Source: Armigeres subalbatus (taxonomy: Eukaryota; Arthropoda; Insecta; Diptera; Culicidae). From it: a stretch of DNA of 64,000 nucleotides. This document shows positions 11,476-24,290 of this stretch, one piece after another. The stretch lies in the NCBI RefSeq assembly GCF_024139115.2, contig NC_085139.1, positions 74,753,203 to 74,817,202 on the forward strand, in the 5' to 3' direction. The stretch's first letter is position 1; each line of letters starts with the position of its first letter. Position numbers and translations under genes: made by a program. The notes under the pieces are model-generated. The model was not told where the DNA came from, did no database searches, and was given only the letters and a program-made list of their open reading frames with translations.

Positions 11476-12010
11476 TATTCATCTTCATGAAGCAATTTCA
11501 ATCTGAATTTTGACAAATATCGCATGATTATTCAAAACATAAAATGACATAGTCAGACGACTGCTCCACCAACTCATTCATTCGGCTGTCACTGAATGTG
11601 CTTACTATGTGCAGAAAAAACATAATTAGCATTGTTTATATTGATGTTTACCGTTGAAAGTTCTTCGTGAATGAAAATCGGATTCAGTTCTATGTGATAA
11701 ACTACTTTACTCATTTAAAACTTGTTCAGATTTCATATAATTTATCGATTTGTAGGACGTACATAAATATTCAATGACTAATATTCAATCGAATATTGAC
11801 AGTCCAGAGCCGACTATGAATGTGTCTGAAAGTGAGCTGACAAGTGAAGCGAGGTGGACCACCAAAATTTTTCGATTATTTTACACTCTGTGTTGCACCA
11901 TGTACGATTTTGTGTTGACTGGGACGTGTCTCGGAGGGACTTGAATTGAACTCCATCAATCCATTTCGAAACATGTGTTATGTGCATACGTCGATGTCGA
12001 AGATGTCGCA
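11476..12010. other. No gene seen
   Basis: AT-rich spacer before the LINE fragment. No recognisable motif. Confidence 0.4.
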
Positions 12011-12012
12011 TA

Positions 12013-13400
12013 TGTTTACCGTTTACAAAAAAGTCTTCAAAAGGAATGTACAAAATTACCGAGGCATCACATTCCTATGTTCTTGCTCCAAGGTGTTCAA
12101 GATAATCATGAATGACGTTTTATTCAGTGCCAGTAAAGCGTTCATCTCTACTGCATAGCACGGCTTCTATCCAAAGCGATCTGTAGAAACGAATTTAATA
12201 GAGTTTGTTTCGCTATGTGTTCGTACCATGGACTCCGGTGGTCAAGTTGATGCAGTTTATACGGATTTGAAAGCAGCGTTTGACCGCGTCGACCATGGAA
12301 TATTGCTTGCAAAGATAGAACAACTTGGAGTTTCTCGGCATCTAGTTCTCGGCAGCTGGTTCAAATCATATCTGTCAAACCGTTTACTTTCTGTGAAAAT
12401 CGGATCTTCGCAGTCTGAATACTTCTCCAATACTTCTGGTCTACCACAAGAAAATAATCTAAGGTCTCTCTTGTTCTGTTTATCAACGAACTCTCCCGAC
12501 TTCTGCCTTCTGGTTGTCGTTTGTTTTATGCGGATGATGTTAAAATGTTTACGATTATCAACAACATCGAGGATTATGAAGAACTGCAATCGCGTGTGGA
12601 TAGAATGGCGAACTGGTGCTCTGCTAATCTCCTGACGCTCAGTATTCAAAAATGTAATGCTTTCTATCGGAAACACAAGCCGATAGTTTTTGACTATTGT
12701 ATCTCTGGTACTACCCTTGAGAGAGTGAATAGGATTGAGGGTTTAGGAGTCACACTGGATCAAGACATGACATTCAAGCCGCACTATAACGACATCACCT
12801 CAAAAGCTTATCGGCAACTCGGATTCATTTTCTACCTATCTGAAGACTTCCGGGACCCTCATTGCCTAATATCTCTGTACTGCTCTTTAGTTCGTTCTAT
12901 CCTTGAATTTTGTGCTGTAGTTCGGAGACCTTATCATAGCGTCTGGATCTCAAGACTAGAAACCGTGCAGCGTAGATTCGTGCGTTATGCACTTCGACAC
13001 TTACCATGGGGGTATCCCGTTCATCTTCCCGCATTTGAGACCGATGTATTGACACTCTTCAAATGAGAAGGAATAGATCGCAAGTTGCCTTCGTGGCCAA
13101 AATCGTGACTGGTGAAATTGACTCTCCGGAACCTCATGAGGTTAAATCTTTATGCTCCGAAACGAACAATGCGTCAACGAGCCTTCCTGCACCTTTCTCC
13201 ACGTAATCGAATGTATGGCATGAATGAAACTTTCCGTCCTGCTGCGGCGGCTTTTAACAGCATTTATAGGCTATTTGATTTTAACTTACCATTGACCACA
13301 TTTTTTAGAAGATTGTAATCGTTTAATGTATACTTGTTTAAAACTTTCTATATTCATTAAGACCACTAAATGTATGAACATAAACATAAACATATGCGCA
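12013..13400 (+). pseudogene. Jockey/CR1-type LINE reverse transcriptase, decayed
   Basis: The fragments follow the order of a LINE reverse transcriptase. Start: VQNYRGITFLCSCSKVFKII (about 12045-12110). Then VDAVYTDLKAAFDRVDHGIL (12243-12305) with the catalytic AFD block; a damaged GLPQENNL in place of GVPQGSxLGP (about 12440-12465); RLFYADDVKMF with catalytic YADD (about 12520); then the thumb and C-terminal region ending FNSIYRLFDFNLPLTTFFRRL at 13318. Stops or shifts lie at 12156, near 12475, at 13066 and near 13100. The endonuclease and ORF1 are missing, so it is 5' truncated. The tail has ATGAACATAAACATAAACA-like repeats near 13370-13395. Non-functional. Confidence 0.88.
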
Positions 13401-14299
13401 GCCAAGATATTTTACACAAAATCCAACCTAAGGACTCAGACTCCTATCAAATTCGATCAGAATCCAGCTTTCATCAAATCAAATCTCAATTCGATTTAAC
13501 TCTGATTCCACTCTGTCGCAAAACTTTCCATCCGAAAAACTTTTTGGTAGTGCCAATGAAATTTGCGTGCTAGATAGTCTTTTATTTAGCGTGATGCTTA
13601 CTTTAAGGGTAAAGTACGCTCTGGTTACCTAAAAAAGATGATTTTTTTTAAGATAACTTTAAATGTGTGGCAAAAATGAAATTTATAAGTTTATTCTTCA
13701 GTTTTTTTTGGCATACATTGGACAACTTTGGCCCTTCTAATTGGCGGACATCATAGAGACCGGACCGTTAGAGTATGGATAAAATTGACATGCTTCTAAT
13801 TTTTTTTCAGTAAATTACCTGTCATCGCGCACAGGTTTTTCTGATTATCAGGTTTTCGGACACAAAAATGGACATAAAAGCTTGCACCAAAGAGCCACAG
13901 TATTTTGCTGTTTTCTCAGAATTGTATAAAATTGATGGATGCATTTTTTTTCGATAATATTTTCCCCCTGAGGAAGACACAATCCCTGTGTCGAAACGTT
14001 GGGTAAATAACATACTCGTTTTACTAAATTTAGACTGAGTAGCCGTTTTTTACTAAAATTTTTTTCTTTCTTTATTCCATCTCCCTTATTTCTTTCTTCT
14101 TCTTTTTCTATTTAGCCTTTGCATCGCCAACCTATTTTGCGCACCTCAGTGTTAGTGATGTTCTTGCTCTACATAGCTCATTACATTTTTAATCAATTTG
14201 TTTAAAATTTTCAGACACAAACCGGAAATTATCATAATTTTAAAGGGTCGATAGATTGGACATGTCGGTTTAACGATTCCAGATTTATACGGAATTCCA
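13401..14299. other. No gene; one foldback-element terminus at 13966-14020
   Basis: At 13966-14020 the string CTGAGGAAGACACAATCCC, followed by TGTGTCGAAACGTTGGGTAA, matches the termini of the foldback element at 29761-30549. I found no opposite terminus nearby, so this is probably a fragment. Confidence 0.55.
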
Positions 14300-14590
14300 G
14301 TGGGGTCTGTCGGGTGGTCATTCAGGGCATTTTTGACTATTTTGTTTGCTATTTGTATAAACATTGTCTTTTGACACCCGTATCATGGATAAAACTTATT
14401 TGCGATGCCCCTGAACGAGTTTGGAAGCATGATGGCCAGTTTGGGTACCCTGAAACCGGTCCCGAGGGCTCTAGCTGGGGACATATATCCGAACACCTTC
14501 AAATGTATCATGAGCCATATCAATCTTCGACATTTTTTGTGAAAGCTAAAATGAAACTAATCTCAGAATTCAACTATCAATTTTGACCCC
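14300..14590 (+). repeat. Dispersed repeat family A, copy 1
   Basis: Contains GGGGACATATATCCGAACACC and TATCAATCTTCGACATTTTT, shared in order with 15985-16240. Function and full length unknown. Confidence 0.5.
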
Positions 14591-15984
14591 TTTTAATTAA
14601 TAGGAAACATCTCGGGACACCCGGAACGGATTCCAAAGAACCTGTGGAAGTTTTGAATCCATTTTTTTTTTAAAGAAACATAGCATGCGACATATCAAAC
14701 TTCATGATTTTCCACGAAAAAAAATGAAGGAGTAGGGTATCTGTTCCTATATCAATAACAATAAGTCAATGTGCACATAAAATACATTGATTTCTCACCC
14801 AATTATAAAGTACCGTGGAAATAGTTATGCTCAATTCACATAATTTTTAATTGAGAACAATTTAGTGACTTCAAAAATGAAATAAACATCACATTCATGA
14901 AGTATTTAACTGAAAAACATCATCACCACCATGCACCCATTTCAATAACATTCTAAAATGGTTAATCCTATGCATGTACCTATTTCAATAACACTATTCC
15001 CAACATAAACAACGCACACTATTACTCATGTGTACACGTAACGATATGATTGCAGTGATGTCGAATTCTTCAATGCTTTTTATTTATGTAGGAACAACTG
15101 AAATATTATTAGAAATATAATTACAATATTACAATTTTGTTGCAATTTCCCATCTTATTAGTTCAATTTAATGTTTGTCATAATTTATCGTTTCGATATA
15201 CCTTATTTTACAAACATGTCAGTTGAGTTTCACAATAAAAGTTCATTCAAGCCTTTTTGAAATAAAAATCTGAGTCGGCAACCCTTGAGGATACAAGTAA
15301 GATGTAAACAGTTTGGAATACGGACAAGGATAATTGAGACGAAGTTCGAAATAAACCTATATCAAACTATAGGAAATCGCGTTCGTTTTTTAAATGTAAT
15401 TAAATTAATAGTGAAAATGTGATGTGCTTTATGTGTTGTGAAGTGAATTTCATAAGTAAACATTTGTTTTAACTTGAAAATGAGTGGAAAACAACGTTGT
15501 GAAAACAGGTGTATCTGCTAGTAGCAATCAAGCAGTGCATCAAACCAACAGCTCAAAGGTATGAAAATGAAAACAAATGTGTTTTATAGTTTTGTTTTTA
15601 ATAATTTGAGTCTTGTGAACTGAAATAGAATTTAAACGGAATTTTAAATAATATTCCAAACATTGAAGAATGTTGCCCATTCATTATTGTGTTCGTTCGA
15701 TGTGAAAAATTGTAATAAAATCGATTTTCAATTTGGTTTAGTGAAGATTGTGATTAATATACGGGCTGTTATTAATATGGGAGCATTTACCCTATATATT
15801 TTTTTAGATATTGAGACTATCTCTGGCAATTTCCGGGAAAATCCGGTACACAAATGAAGTAGTTTTGAAGTTCGTTTTATAAATCTTATGCCCAACATCG
15901 CCAATGCTATTAGTTGTACGCACATTTCGACTATTTACAATCAGATAGTGAGAAATACAAGCATATGATTGCCTAAGATCGTTT
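14591..15984. other. No gene seen
   Basis: AT-rich. No recognisable coding, RNA or inverted-repeat structure. Confidence 0.4.
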
Positions 15985-16240
15985 TTTTAACCTTGTTGGT
16001 CAGTTTTGGGCACGTGAACCGCTTAGGGGGAGTATGACGAATGTCCACGACTCATACACATTTTTGAAATTTTATATGAGCAATTGTCCACGCTGTGGGA
16101 GGGTGGTATCCACTTTGAACCTTGATCAGTTTTGGGCACTAAGAATCAGCTCCGGGGCACCTGATTGGGACATATATCTGGATACCTTCAAGACGTATCA
16201 ATCTTCATTTTTATACGATATACATAAGGAGCATCTTTTG
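15985..16240 (+). repeat. Dispersed repeat family A, copy 2
   Basis: Contains GGTCAGTTTTGGGCAC, GGGACATATATCTGGATACC and TATCAATCTTCATTTTTATA, aligning with 14430-14545. Confidence 0.5.
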
Positions 16241-16314
16241 TACGAGGCGTACGTTTTCTTGATGGCGGCGTGACGGCGTCCCACCATTGGTAATCGGTGA
16301 AAGCAGTGTGGAAT

Positions 16315-17175
16315 TTACTGCATCATTTCGTGCGGAACTTCCTTCAGGAATTCCTCCGGAAGATCCTTCAGCAATTCCTCCAGAAGTTCCCTCAGCAATT
16401 CCTCCAGAATTTGCTTCAGCAACTCCTCCGGAACTTCCTTCAGGAATTCTCCGGAAAATCCTTCAGAAATTCCTCTGGAAGCTCCTTCAGGAATTACTCC
16501 GGAAGTTTCTCCAGAAATTCGTCCAGAAGCTCCTTCAGGAATTCCTTCGGGACTTCCTCCAGTAATACCTTCGTAAATTCCTTCAACAATTGCTCAAAAA
16601 ACTCCTTCAAGAATTCCTCCGGAAGTTCCTTCAGTATTTCTTTCGAAAATTTCTTCTGGAATACCTCCGACAGTTTTCATGAATACCACCGGAAGTTCCT
16701 TCAGGAATTCATCCGAAGATTCCACCAGCAGTTCCTTCAGCAACTCCTCCGGAAAGTTCCTTTAGCAATTCCTCTGGAAGTTCCTGCAGAAATTTCTCTA
16801 GAGTTCCTTTAGGAGTTCCTCCGGAAATTCCTTCAAAAATTTCTCCGGAAGTTCCTTCTGGAATACCTCCGAAAGTTCTTTCAAAAATACCTCTGGAAGT
16901 TCCTTCAAGAAAACCTCTGGAAGTTCCTTCAGGAATTCCTCTGGAAGTTCTTTCAGGAATTTAACCGGATGTTTTTTTTCAGAAATTCTTTTTGAACGAA
17001 CTTCTATCAGAACCGGAAGCCCCTTCAAGAATACCTACGAAAGTTCCTTCCGGAATTTCTCCTGAACTTCCTTCGGGAAATTCTCCTGAGGTTCCTTCAG
17101 AAATTCCTCTGAAAGTTCCTTCAGAAATACATGCGAAAGTTCATTCAGCAAATCCTCCGGAGGTTCCTTAAGCAA
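16315..17175 (+). repeat. 24-bp degenerate minisatellite, forward arm
   Basis: Repeats of about 24 bp built from TCCTTCAGGAATTCCTCCGG with much substitution. Because 24 is eight codons, frames stay open and give 8-residue repeats (SGIPPEVP, FLQEFLRK, SFRNSSGS); these are not genes. Directly followed by the same repeat in reverse orientation. Confidence 0.9.
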
Positions 17176-17600
17176 TTTCTGCTGTAGTTCTTACAGCAGT
17201 TACTCCGGTAGTTCTTTCGGAAGTTACTTCAGGGATCCCTGAAGAAACTTCAGAAGCAATTTCTGAAGGAACTTTCGTAGGTATTCTTGAAGTAGTTTTC
17301 AGAGGAATTACTGAGGGAACTTCCGGAGGAATTCCTGAATTAACTTCTAGCGAAATTTCTGAAAGAAGTTGCAAAAGAATTCCTGAAAGAACATCCGGTT
17401 GAATTCCTGAAAGAACTTCCGAAGGAATTCCTGGAGGAACTTCCAGATGTATTCTTGAAGGAACTTCCGGAGGAATTGCTAAAGGAACTTTCGGAGGAAT
17501 AGCTTCAGGAACTTCCGGAGGAATTCCTGGAGGAAGTTCCGGAGGGATTCCTGGAGGAATGCCTGGAGGAACTTCTGGAGGAACTTCCGGAGGAATTGTC
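17176..17600 (-). repeat. 24-bp degenerate minisatellite, reverse arm
   Basis: The complement of the preceding array (GGAATTCCTGAAGGAACTTC type). The switch of orientation is at about 17175-17230. Together the arms could form an imperfect hairpin of about 400 bp. Confidence 0.88.
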
Positions 17601-17714
17601 AACAGCCTCAATATGTATATGTAAAAATGGTTATTTCGCCAACGGTGGTCCATGAATAGATTCAAACACTGGAACTGGTGTACGCATAGTACCAATAAAA
17701 AATCCTTGTGTTTG

Positions 17715-17878
17715 GGGAACATCCATTAATTACGTAACGCTTAGAGGGGGAGAGGAGGGTTTCTTGAAGTGCGACAATCCATACAATTTTTTTAGATAAC
17801 TCATACAAAAAGTGTGATATAGGGGGGAAGGGGATTGAAAATGGCATTTTTTGCGTTACGGATCTTCCCTAACTTGAG
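17715..17878. mobile_element. MITE-like repeat with TTACGTAACGC ends
   Basis: Starts near CATTAATTACGTAACGC and ends near TTTTTTGCGTTACGGATC, with G-runs between. The ends are partly inverted. A related piece (CACGTAACGCAAATTTTGGC) lies at 25540-25560. No TSD seen. Confidence 0.4.
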
Positions 17879-17957
17879 TCTAAAAGTTTTCAGAGGTAAA
17901 AGAATAGTTGTTTGAATCAGCAAATGAGATTATTTTTTATTTTTAAGTTGTGATAAA

Positions 17958-18719
17958 TAAAGTACCGTCTACGGGGGTGTCATTGGGCCAAAATGTGGTA
18001 TGCTCCAAGTAAATGTTACAAAGCTCTAGTAGTTAATATTGGAATCAAGTAGTAATTAATTAGGTACAAGCTTGAACAATAAATTTACCACTGTGTGGGG
18101 AAAAAATAATAAATGAGAGAAATTCTTCAAAGTTATATGTTGTTTAAAATTGGCCCATTCTCACCCCTCACAGGGGGTGACATTGGGCCACATACAATAA
18201 AGTTCAGCGGTGACGATGCAACGATTCAAACGTTCAAAAAAAGAATTGCCTACATTACGGCTTTTACCAACAATGGCAAATCAACCAAAGGCTTGGCCCA
18301 ATCTCACCCCTTTTTAGCATGCATTGCTCGTTGCTACGAAAAAGCAAGACCGCTAAATAAATATTCATAAAATTCGATAAAACAATAAACAGATTATCGT
18401 AACATGATCACCAGGTATCCATCGATCTAAAATTTAGTCATGTAATAGATTTGTTGGGCATTACTGACACTATTTTAATACGGGTTCATTCGATCAATAA
18501 TTTTACATTCAAATTCCAAGCATTATGGTACGAGCACAATTAATCCTTGGAATTTGATTTGTGATTTCCTAGACGTGAATTTTAATATATTTTCGAACCT
18601 TTTGAAGATTTCATCAAAATTCGTAATAGTTTCTGAGATATTAGGAGATGAAACATTTTTTGTTTTTGGCCCAATCTTACCCCCTAGGCCCAATGTCACC
18701 CCGAACGACGGTACCTTTA
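17958..18719. mobile_element. Inverted-repeat element with GGTGACATTGGGCC motifs
   Basis: The left end TAAAGTACCGTCTACGGGGG, then TGTCATTGGGCC, pairs with the right end GGCCCAATGTCACCCCGAAC, then GACGGTACCTTTA. The GGCCCAAT.TCACCCC motif also occurs internally near 18145-18195 and 18295. The open frame at 18113-18370 has no known domain. Superfamily not assigned; a TSD is not clear. Confidence 0.7.
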
Positions 18720-19187
18720 AGTAGATTCTTAGAAGCCAACAGAAAAAAAAGTTTTCTACAAACCAAAAAAAATTTATTAAAATTTGAAGGAAACTGATCT
18801 GCTTCGTTATGAATTCCGAGCTCCCATATAGATTCTTAGACAATCATACGATTTACCATTTCAGAATGTTAATAAGAAAAATCAAATAAATTGATTGAAC
18901 CCATTGCATATTTATGCAAATTTCGACTTCTTTTGGAAGCTTATACACATTTTCGATAATCGTAAGAATTCGAACATGTATGTCATACTTCTTAGCAATC
19001 CTTGAACAATATTGGAAAAATAATTCTGTCAGGTTCGTAAAGGTCTTTTCAAGTCCTGATTTTTTTCAGAACTGATTAAGTTGCTGCCACAAGCATATCT
19101 GTTTCATGTTGATATGGATATGCATACATGGAACAGTAACTGCTATGCTTTTAGCGGCAAAGTTGGTAAAATGTGCATTGATTACGG
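18720..19187. other. No gene seen
   Basis: AT-rich spacer without recognisable motif. Confidence 0.4.
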
Positions 19188-19455
19188 AGACAAACTCAGT
19201 GATCTAGTGGCTACCGCTTCTGCATATAAGCAGAAGGTCGTGGGTTCGATCGCAAACTCGTTCCATTTCTTATCCATGTGTCTTAGTTCTTTCTGTGTTT
19301 TACGTTATACCAAAATGTTTCTTACTGTTATACCTTACTAACAGCTCCAAAACCTCTCGTGGCAGCTATGAGAGGTCGCAGAGTTCTCTGCACCTCTGTG
19401 GTAACGTTTGGAAGTGATGCCACTCTCATACCAAAGTCTAGGCTTGTAACACCCA
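19188..19455 (+). mobile_element. tRNA-derived SINE
   Basis: GATCTAGTGGCTACCGCTTC resembles a tRNA D-arm with A box. GCAGAAGGTCGTGGGTTCGA provides the anticodon-stem 3' half and a B box (GGTTCGATC). The stem CTTCTGC/GCAGAAG is intact. The tail continues to about 19455 (CTCATACCAAAGTCTAGGC). TSD not found, so boundaries are approximate. It is not a functional tRNA gene, because no closing acceptor stem is visible. Confidence 0.65.
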
Positions 19456-19491
19456 CAAATTTGTGCGAATAGATTTCAGCTAATGATAATA

Positions 19492-19549
19492 TTTTTTAAA
19501 GTTCGGCGGCATAACTCATTAATGAGTTATGCCGCCGACCTTTAAAAAA
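19492..19549. repeat. 58-bp near-perfect palindrome
   Basis: Two arms of about 29 bp meet without a loop at CATT|AATG (19520/19521). The outer parts are CGGCGGCATAACTCAT and its complement, then TTTAAA. I count one internal mismatch (A versus C). Extrudable as a hairpin. Confidence 0.9.
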
Positions 19550-20139
19550 ACGCAGACAAATTTTCTTCAGAGAGAAAAAGATAGCATAAAAAAGTAACCA
19601 TTAATGGGTAATCGAACATCTCCGTGTACATTTCTCAGAGCCCCAAACTATTTTACGTAGTTTACGTTGGGCAGTCGTTCATGTACACAATTCACATGTT
19701 GAATGATTGCAATCATCGAACCAATGATTTATTGAGGCTATTCTACCTCTATTTCTACAGATAAAGAGGTACTCATGCGCGAAATGTTGAGGATTCTTCG
19801 GGGATTAAAACTTAAGAAACGATAGACCTTTTTGATTTCAAAGATTCTTTTTAAAAGGAATCGTTGTTTGATATTTTACTTCAAAGCACAGCCGTCATTC
19901 GAATGTTTTAGAAACAAAATAATTGGAGTACACTGTACTCTGACATCTTCATAATTAAAAAATACTTCTTGAGCGATAAAAAACATTTAATACTATCGAA
20001 GAATCTTTAGCTGATTATGTTCGGCATCTCCAAGAAGACACACTAGACCGGATCTTTGAACGTTGCTCTGTTTGGACACATTCCGTCGATCGCAATATAA
20101 TATATTTACAAGAGATGCTTTATTTTCAGTGAATTGTTT
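19550..20139. other. No gene seen
   Basis: AT-rich spacer. Nothing recognisable. Confidence 0.35.
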
Positions 20140-20236
20140 CATTCGGGGAAATGTTACATTCAGGGATTTGTTATATTTGAGGAAATTGCATTCGAGGATT
20201 TGTTACATTCGGGAAAATCTTATTCGGGGAATTGGT
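20140..20236 (+). repeat. 17-bp minisatellite, about six units
   Basis: Units CATTCGGGGAAATGTTA, CATTCAGGGATTTGTTA, a 15-bp variant, CATTCGAGGATTTGTTA and CATTCGGGAAAATCTTA, then a partial unit. Confidence 0.8.
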
Positions 20237-23200
20237 TTGGATGTCTTACAATCTATTCGTGCTATTAATTTAGCATATTGACTGAAGTTTGTAAAATCAC
20301 ACGAGCGCCCTTTTCTGCATAGGTGCGGACAGCTTCAACACGTCAGAACTTTAAAAAATAAATCATAAATTGTATTCGTGTAGTCTACGTATACAATTTT
20401 TTAAAAAGTTACAAAGCATTACAACACTTCAACTAGCATAGTCTTTGATTCAATTTTAAAAATCGTATAGAGCTGACCTGAGGAAACTAGATCCACTTTT
20501 CCCATTTCCGATGTATCACAGTCAAAAAACATATAAATTAATGAGATTTTCGCAGAAACTCTTTGAGAAAAATATAATTAAAGTTTACCGATGTAAATTG
20601 TTGTTTTTATGTTGATGCACAGTTGATTTCTTGGGGGAGAAGGGGGAGTGACTAACAAGGGATGAAGTGTCCTCAGATTAATTTATTAAATTTGAATCTA
20701 AATATCCTTAAATTGTGAAGGAATTTTGACATTTTTATCAGTGATGTGAAAAAATCATAGCATTTATCTAATTGCAATGTTGGGATCAGTTATTCGAATT
20801 TTGCGTGACAACTGGAAAGATCTTTAGAATAGTCCAAATACACAAAGCATTCTCTAGAATTATTACGTACTACGTTTGTCAATCCAATACAGGAGATACT
20901 TCATAATAATCATTTGTCTAAAGGATTTATACTAAAAATATGCTAGGGCAAAACTACTTTGGTAAAAAAGGTATTTTTATGAATTTATGACCGTTCCCTA
21001 TTTATAAAAATCCTCCACAAATGTGTTAAACAACTGTTCCAACTATTAGTCAATCATCATGATGCTTTCAACACACATGTACTCTTCCAGCAGAGTTGCA
21101 TTTCTTGCAAAACAGATATTAGTTTGCACACACGTAGTCTAGTAAATGACTTTCTGCAATAATAATAACAATAACCATAACATGCAATTCAATCGTTTCT
21201 GCTCTTTCAATCGTCGATCCAGATAGCTTCGATTTTGCCACAAAGGGCGGGGGTACGACCGCCATCAGATGAACGTGGGGTGCTTAGCTGCGGTGTTTAA
21301 ACCTTTAAATGCTTCCGATCACGCAAACGAGCGGTGTATTACAAAGCGCACATGATGGAACTGAACTGAACCGTGTAAATCTGGGAATCTTGAGGCAGGG
21401 GAACAAGATACCGAATGCAATCATCAATTAGGATTCGTATAAAAATCATTACTATCACAATCTGCATCACAGTTTACACAGAAGGCAAATGCGCCCGATT
21501 TCTAATATTGGTGTGATAAATATACAATCCGATGACCAACGCAATGCCAGCAAGTACTATGGGCAATAATCAACACGATTTTTTACAAATTTCTACAACT
21601 TCATCCTGTACACTTCTCCCCATGAATGTTTGCAGCCGCGGCGGTTCGCCTATCTGCCCACACTTGAGCCAGACAACCCGACAGGGGTTTACATGTTTAT
21701 TGGAGTGTTTTCCACGCGATTGACAAATTGATAATTGCTGAATCACGACAACGCCAGCCTTCCAGCGAACGACGAGGCAGCTTCGGCTGCGGGAATGCGG
21801 GATGCAGTTGTCCATTCGAAAGGAACGGCTGCGCGGGGTTGGAACTGCAAAGACAACCAGAAATTCGTATACATACATTGTGAGGAAGATCATGAAACAC
21901 AACTCATGAACGGCAATGGATTGGATTGCATGCTGCCAGATCGTTAACGGCGGAAGTACAATCTGCAGTGCGGCGGTGGGCCCGCGCGGTTCAGCCGCAT
22001 TTCCGCAAAAGCAATCATTCGGTCGGAATGTTTTGTCGGATTATTGCGAGCTGGATTCGGCTTTGGAATGGGCTTTCACGAGATGTGCCGTGATATTCGT
22101 TGGTATTTTTGCGCTGGACAGATGAAAGGTGCATATGCGGTGTGGATATTTCTGCGATATCTATCGATAATTTTGTGAAATCAAGTGTGGAATGCATTCA
22201 CATTCTCGGAAAAGGACCCGAACAGCCAAAATTTCCTATTGTGGTTATAATCATGTACATTTTATGAGAAGTAAACTTTTTAGCATTTCCATTTCAATGT
22301 TTGTGATTTTTTCAACTATGTTTTGCAAACACAAGCACAGTTTGAACAAAAATATGTTTATCGTTTAAAAGATAACATTTTGTGACTCCGGAAGATTATA
22401 TCAATCTTAGTTCGAACTGTACATCATAATTTGAGTCTTTCAATAACACAAGTACATGTGCTTTACTATGCAAACTGTATTGATTTAGCTTAGTTTTATT
22501 GAGGTTGCTTGTCATGATTGCCGAGATTTAACAAATATGCATTGCACAGCTTGCCAACCAAATAGTCTTCTTGGGGTTGAAAACTATTCTCACTGTACAC
22601 GTTCATGCTATTTGCTTGATTGGAACAGTGTTCCCTTTCTTTTTCCGTAGCTTAGAAAAACAAATGTTTGTCTGTGTATTTGTGTGTATGTATGTGCGCA
22701 AAAAAACTCACTCATTTTTTAGGCACTTATCATTATCCGATTTACTCTGTAGTGCTGCAATTACGTTTGCAGGATCTGTGAGTATTAGAAAGGGTTCGGG
22801 AAGGTTCGGCAATCAACAACGCAGCTGCTTCCGCAGGAAAAATGCTGCATTGGGATGGAAGGCATCCAATATGGATAGTTTGGGCTCAGTAAAACCGTAT
22901 TCGGCATGTAGTAATTCAGTAACTGACCTTCAAAGTGCATCTGAATTGTTTCTCTATTAAAACGCAAACCTATGGAGCTTTCTATGGTGGATGTGGAGAA
23001 GTGCTAGCTACTCGCTCCATGCCATATACATATTCATAGTATAGAAAGAACTGAAAAATCGTATTTTTTCGAGTGTCATAGGCCAAACTGCTCTGAAGTA
23101 CATATCCTCGAAAGTATAAAAAATCATGACAAGAAACAAAATGTCCTAAGCTGAGAATATATCCACAAATATCAATGTAATCATATTACATGATATTAAG

Positions 23201-24290
23201 GAGTTTTGAAACGACCCGATGAACCAAGTCCTGAACGATGTATCCGTGCATCGCTAAGCATCCAAGCAGCTCCATTGAGCCGATGCGATTTCATTTATTA
23301 CTTTCACAAGCTACAATAGACCTTCCATGATGTTCTAAGATCGACTGAAATAAAAACTCAGTCAACATATTGGCAATACATAATTGCAAAATTTTCAACA
23401 AAATATTTTTTTTTACCAAAAATTAAAACCTTTCCACGAAAAATCAATAAAGAGCATTGAAAAATAAAAGAAATTTTCCATTGAAGAATATAAAAAAGCA
23501 ATAAAATTGAGCAATTGAGCTATGCCATTTCTATACGGAAATTGATCTAGTGTGCGGTGCTGCAAATAGTTCATTGTGACATTTGCAACACCCGGGCAAT
23601 GCTGGGTTTTTTTGAACTCCAAACAATATTGTTAATATACATACATTGACATTAAATAAAATAAAAAAAGAAATGTTCATTACTAAAACTAAATCTGTTC
23701 TTTTCAGAACCATTATTATTTTCGGAAGAAAGTTGAGATAATTTTTTTCCAGAGAGCTACCGTTAATGACTTTCTAATGGTCCAGCGAAATTTTCTAGCA
23801 AGATTGTGAGTTGCACATTTATGTGCTGTTTTTCTTATAGTACAAAATATAACCCCTTAGCGTCGCCGGCGGGTGGTTGCTGCAAAAATTTTCACTAAGG
23901 TGGCGCCTTTATCGATTTGGCTGTCGTCGGAGGAAAGTTAAATTTACTGGCGAGATTCTTACTTTGGTTATGATTTTTTAGTCATCGGTTTAGTCAAATC
24001 GATTTTTATTTTATACAAAAGAAGGTTAATCCGGGATTAATTTTGCTCCAAGTGTAAAACTAAATCGTTTGAAGGCGACAGAAAATTGCTCTTCGGTAGC
24101 AGAAACACAAGTGCACGTCGATGGGAGACAATGCAATAAATTGGTTCAAATGGACCAACAAAAACGAAGTTACCAAGCCAAACACCGATGTCACCGAAAC
24201 AGTCAATTTTTGCAATCAACCCTTTTTTTTTCAAAACAAGTTGGACCTGCAACCAAACGCCATGGTATGGGGAAACGCCGAATCTGTGTC
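20237..24290. other. No gene recognised; mixed unique-looking DNA
   Basis: AT-rich at 20240-21180 and 22150-24250. 21200-22130 is GC-richer with a pyrimidine/purine-mixed texture like unique host DNA, but the short open frames there (for example 21570-21902 minus and 21532-21723 plus) show no known domain. No splice-linked coding set could be assembled. Confidence 0.35.
22490..22615 (+). repeat. Dispersed repeat family B, copy 1
   Basis: Shares GTTGCTTGTCATGATTG, AACAAATATGCATTGCACAG, CCAAATAGTCTTCTTGGG and CACTGTACAC in order with 60085-60195. Nature unknown. Confidence 0.4.

Noticed and set aside
16297..16812. 171-codon frame of FLRKILQQFLQK type
   Set aside because: Arises from the 24-bp minisatellite (eight codons).
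19200..19262. Functional tRNA gene
   Set aside because: A and B boxes exist, but no closing acceptor stem or terminator; fits a SINE head.
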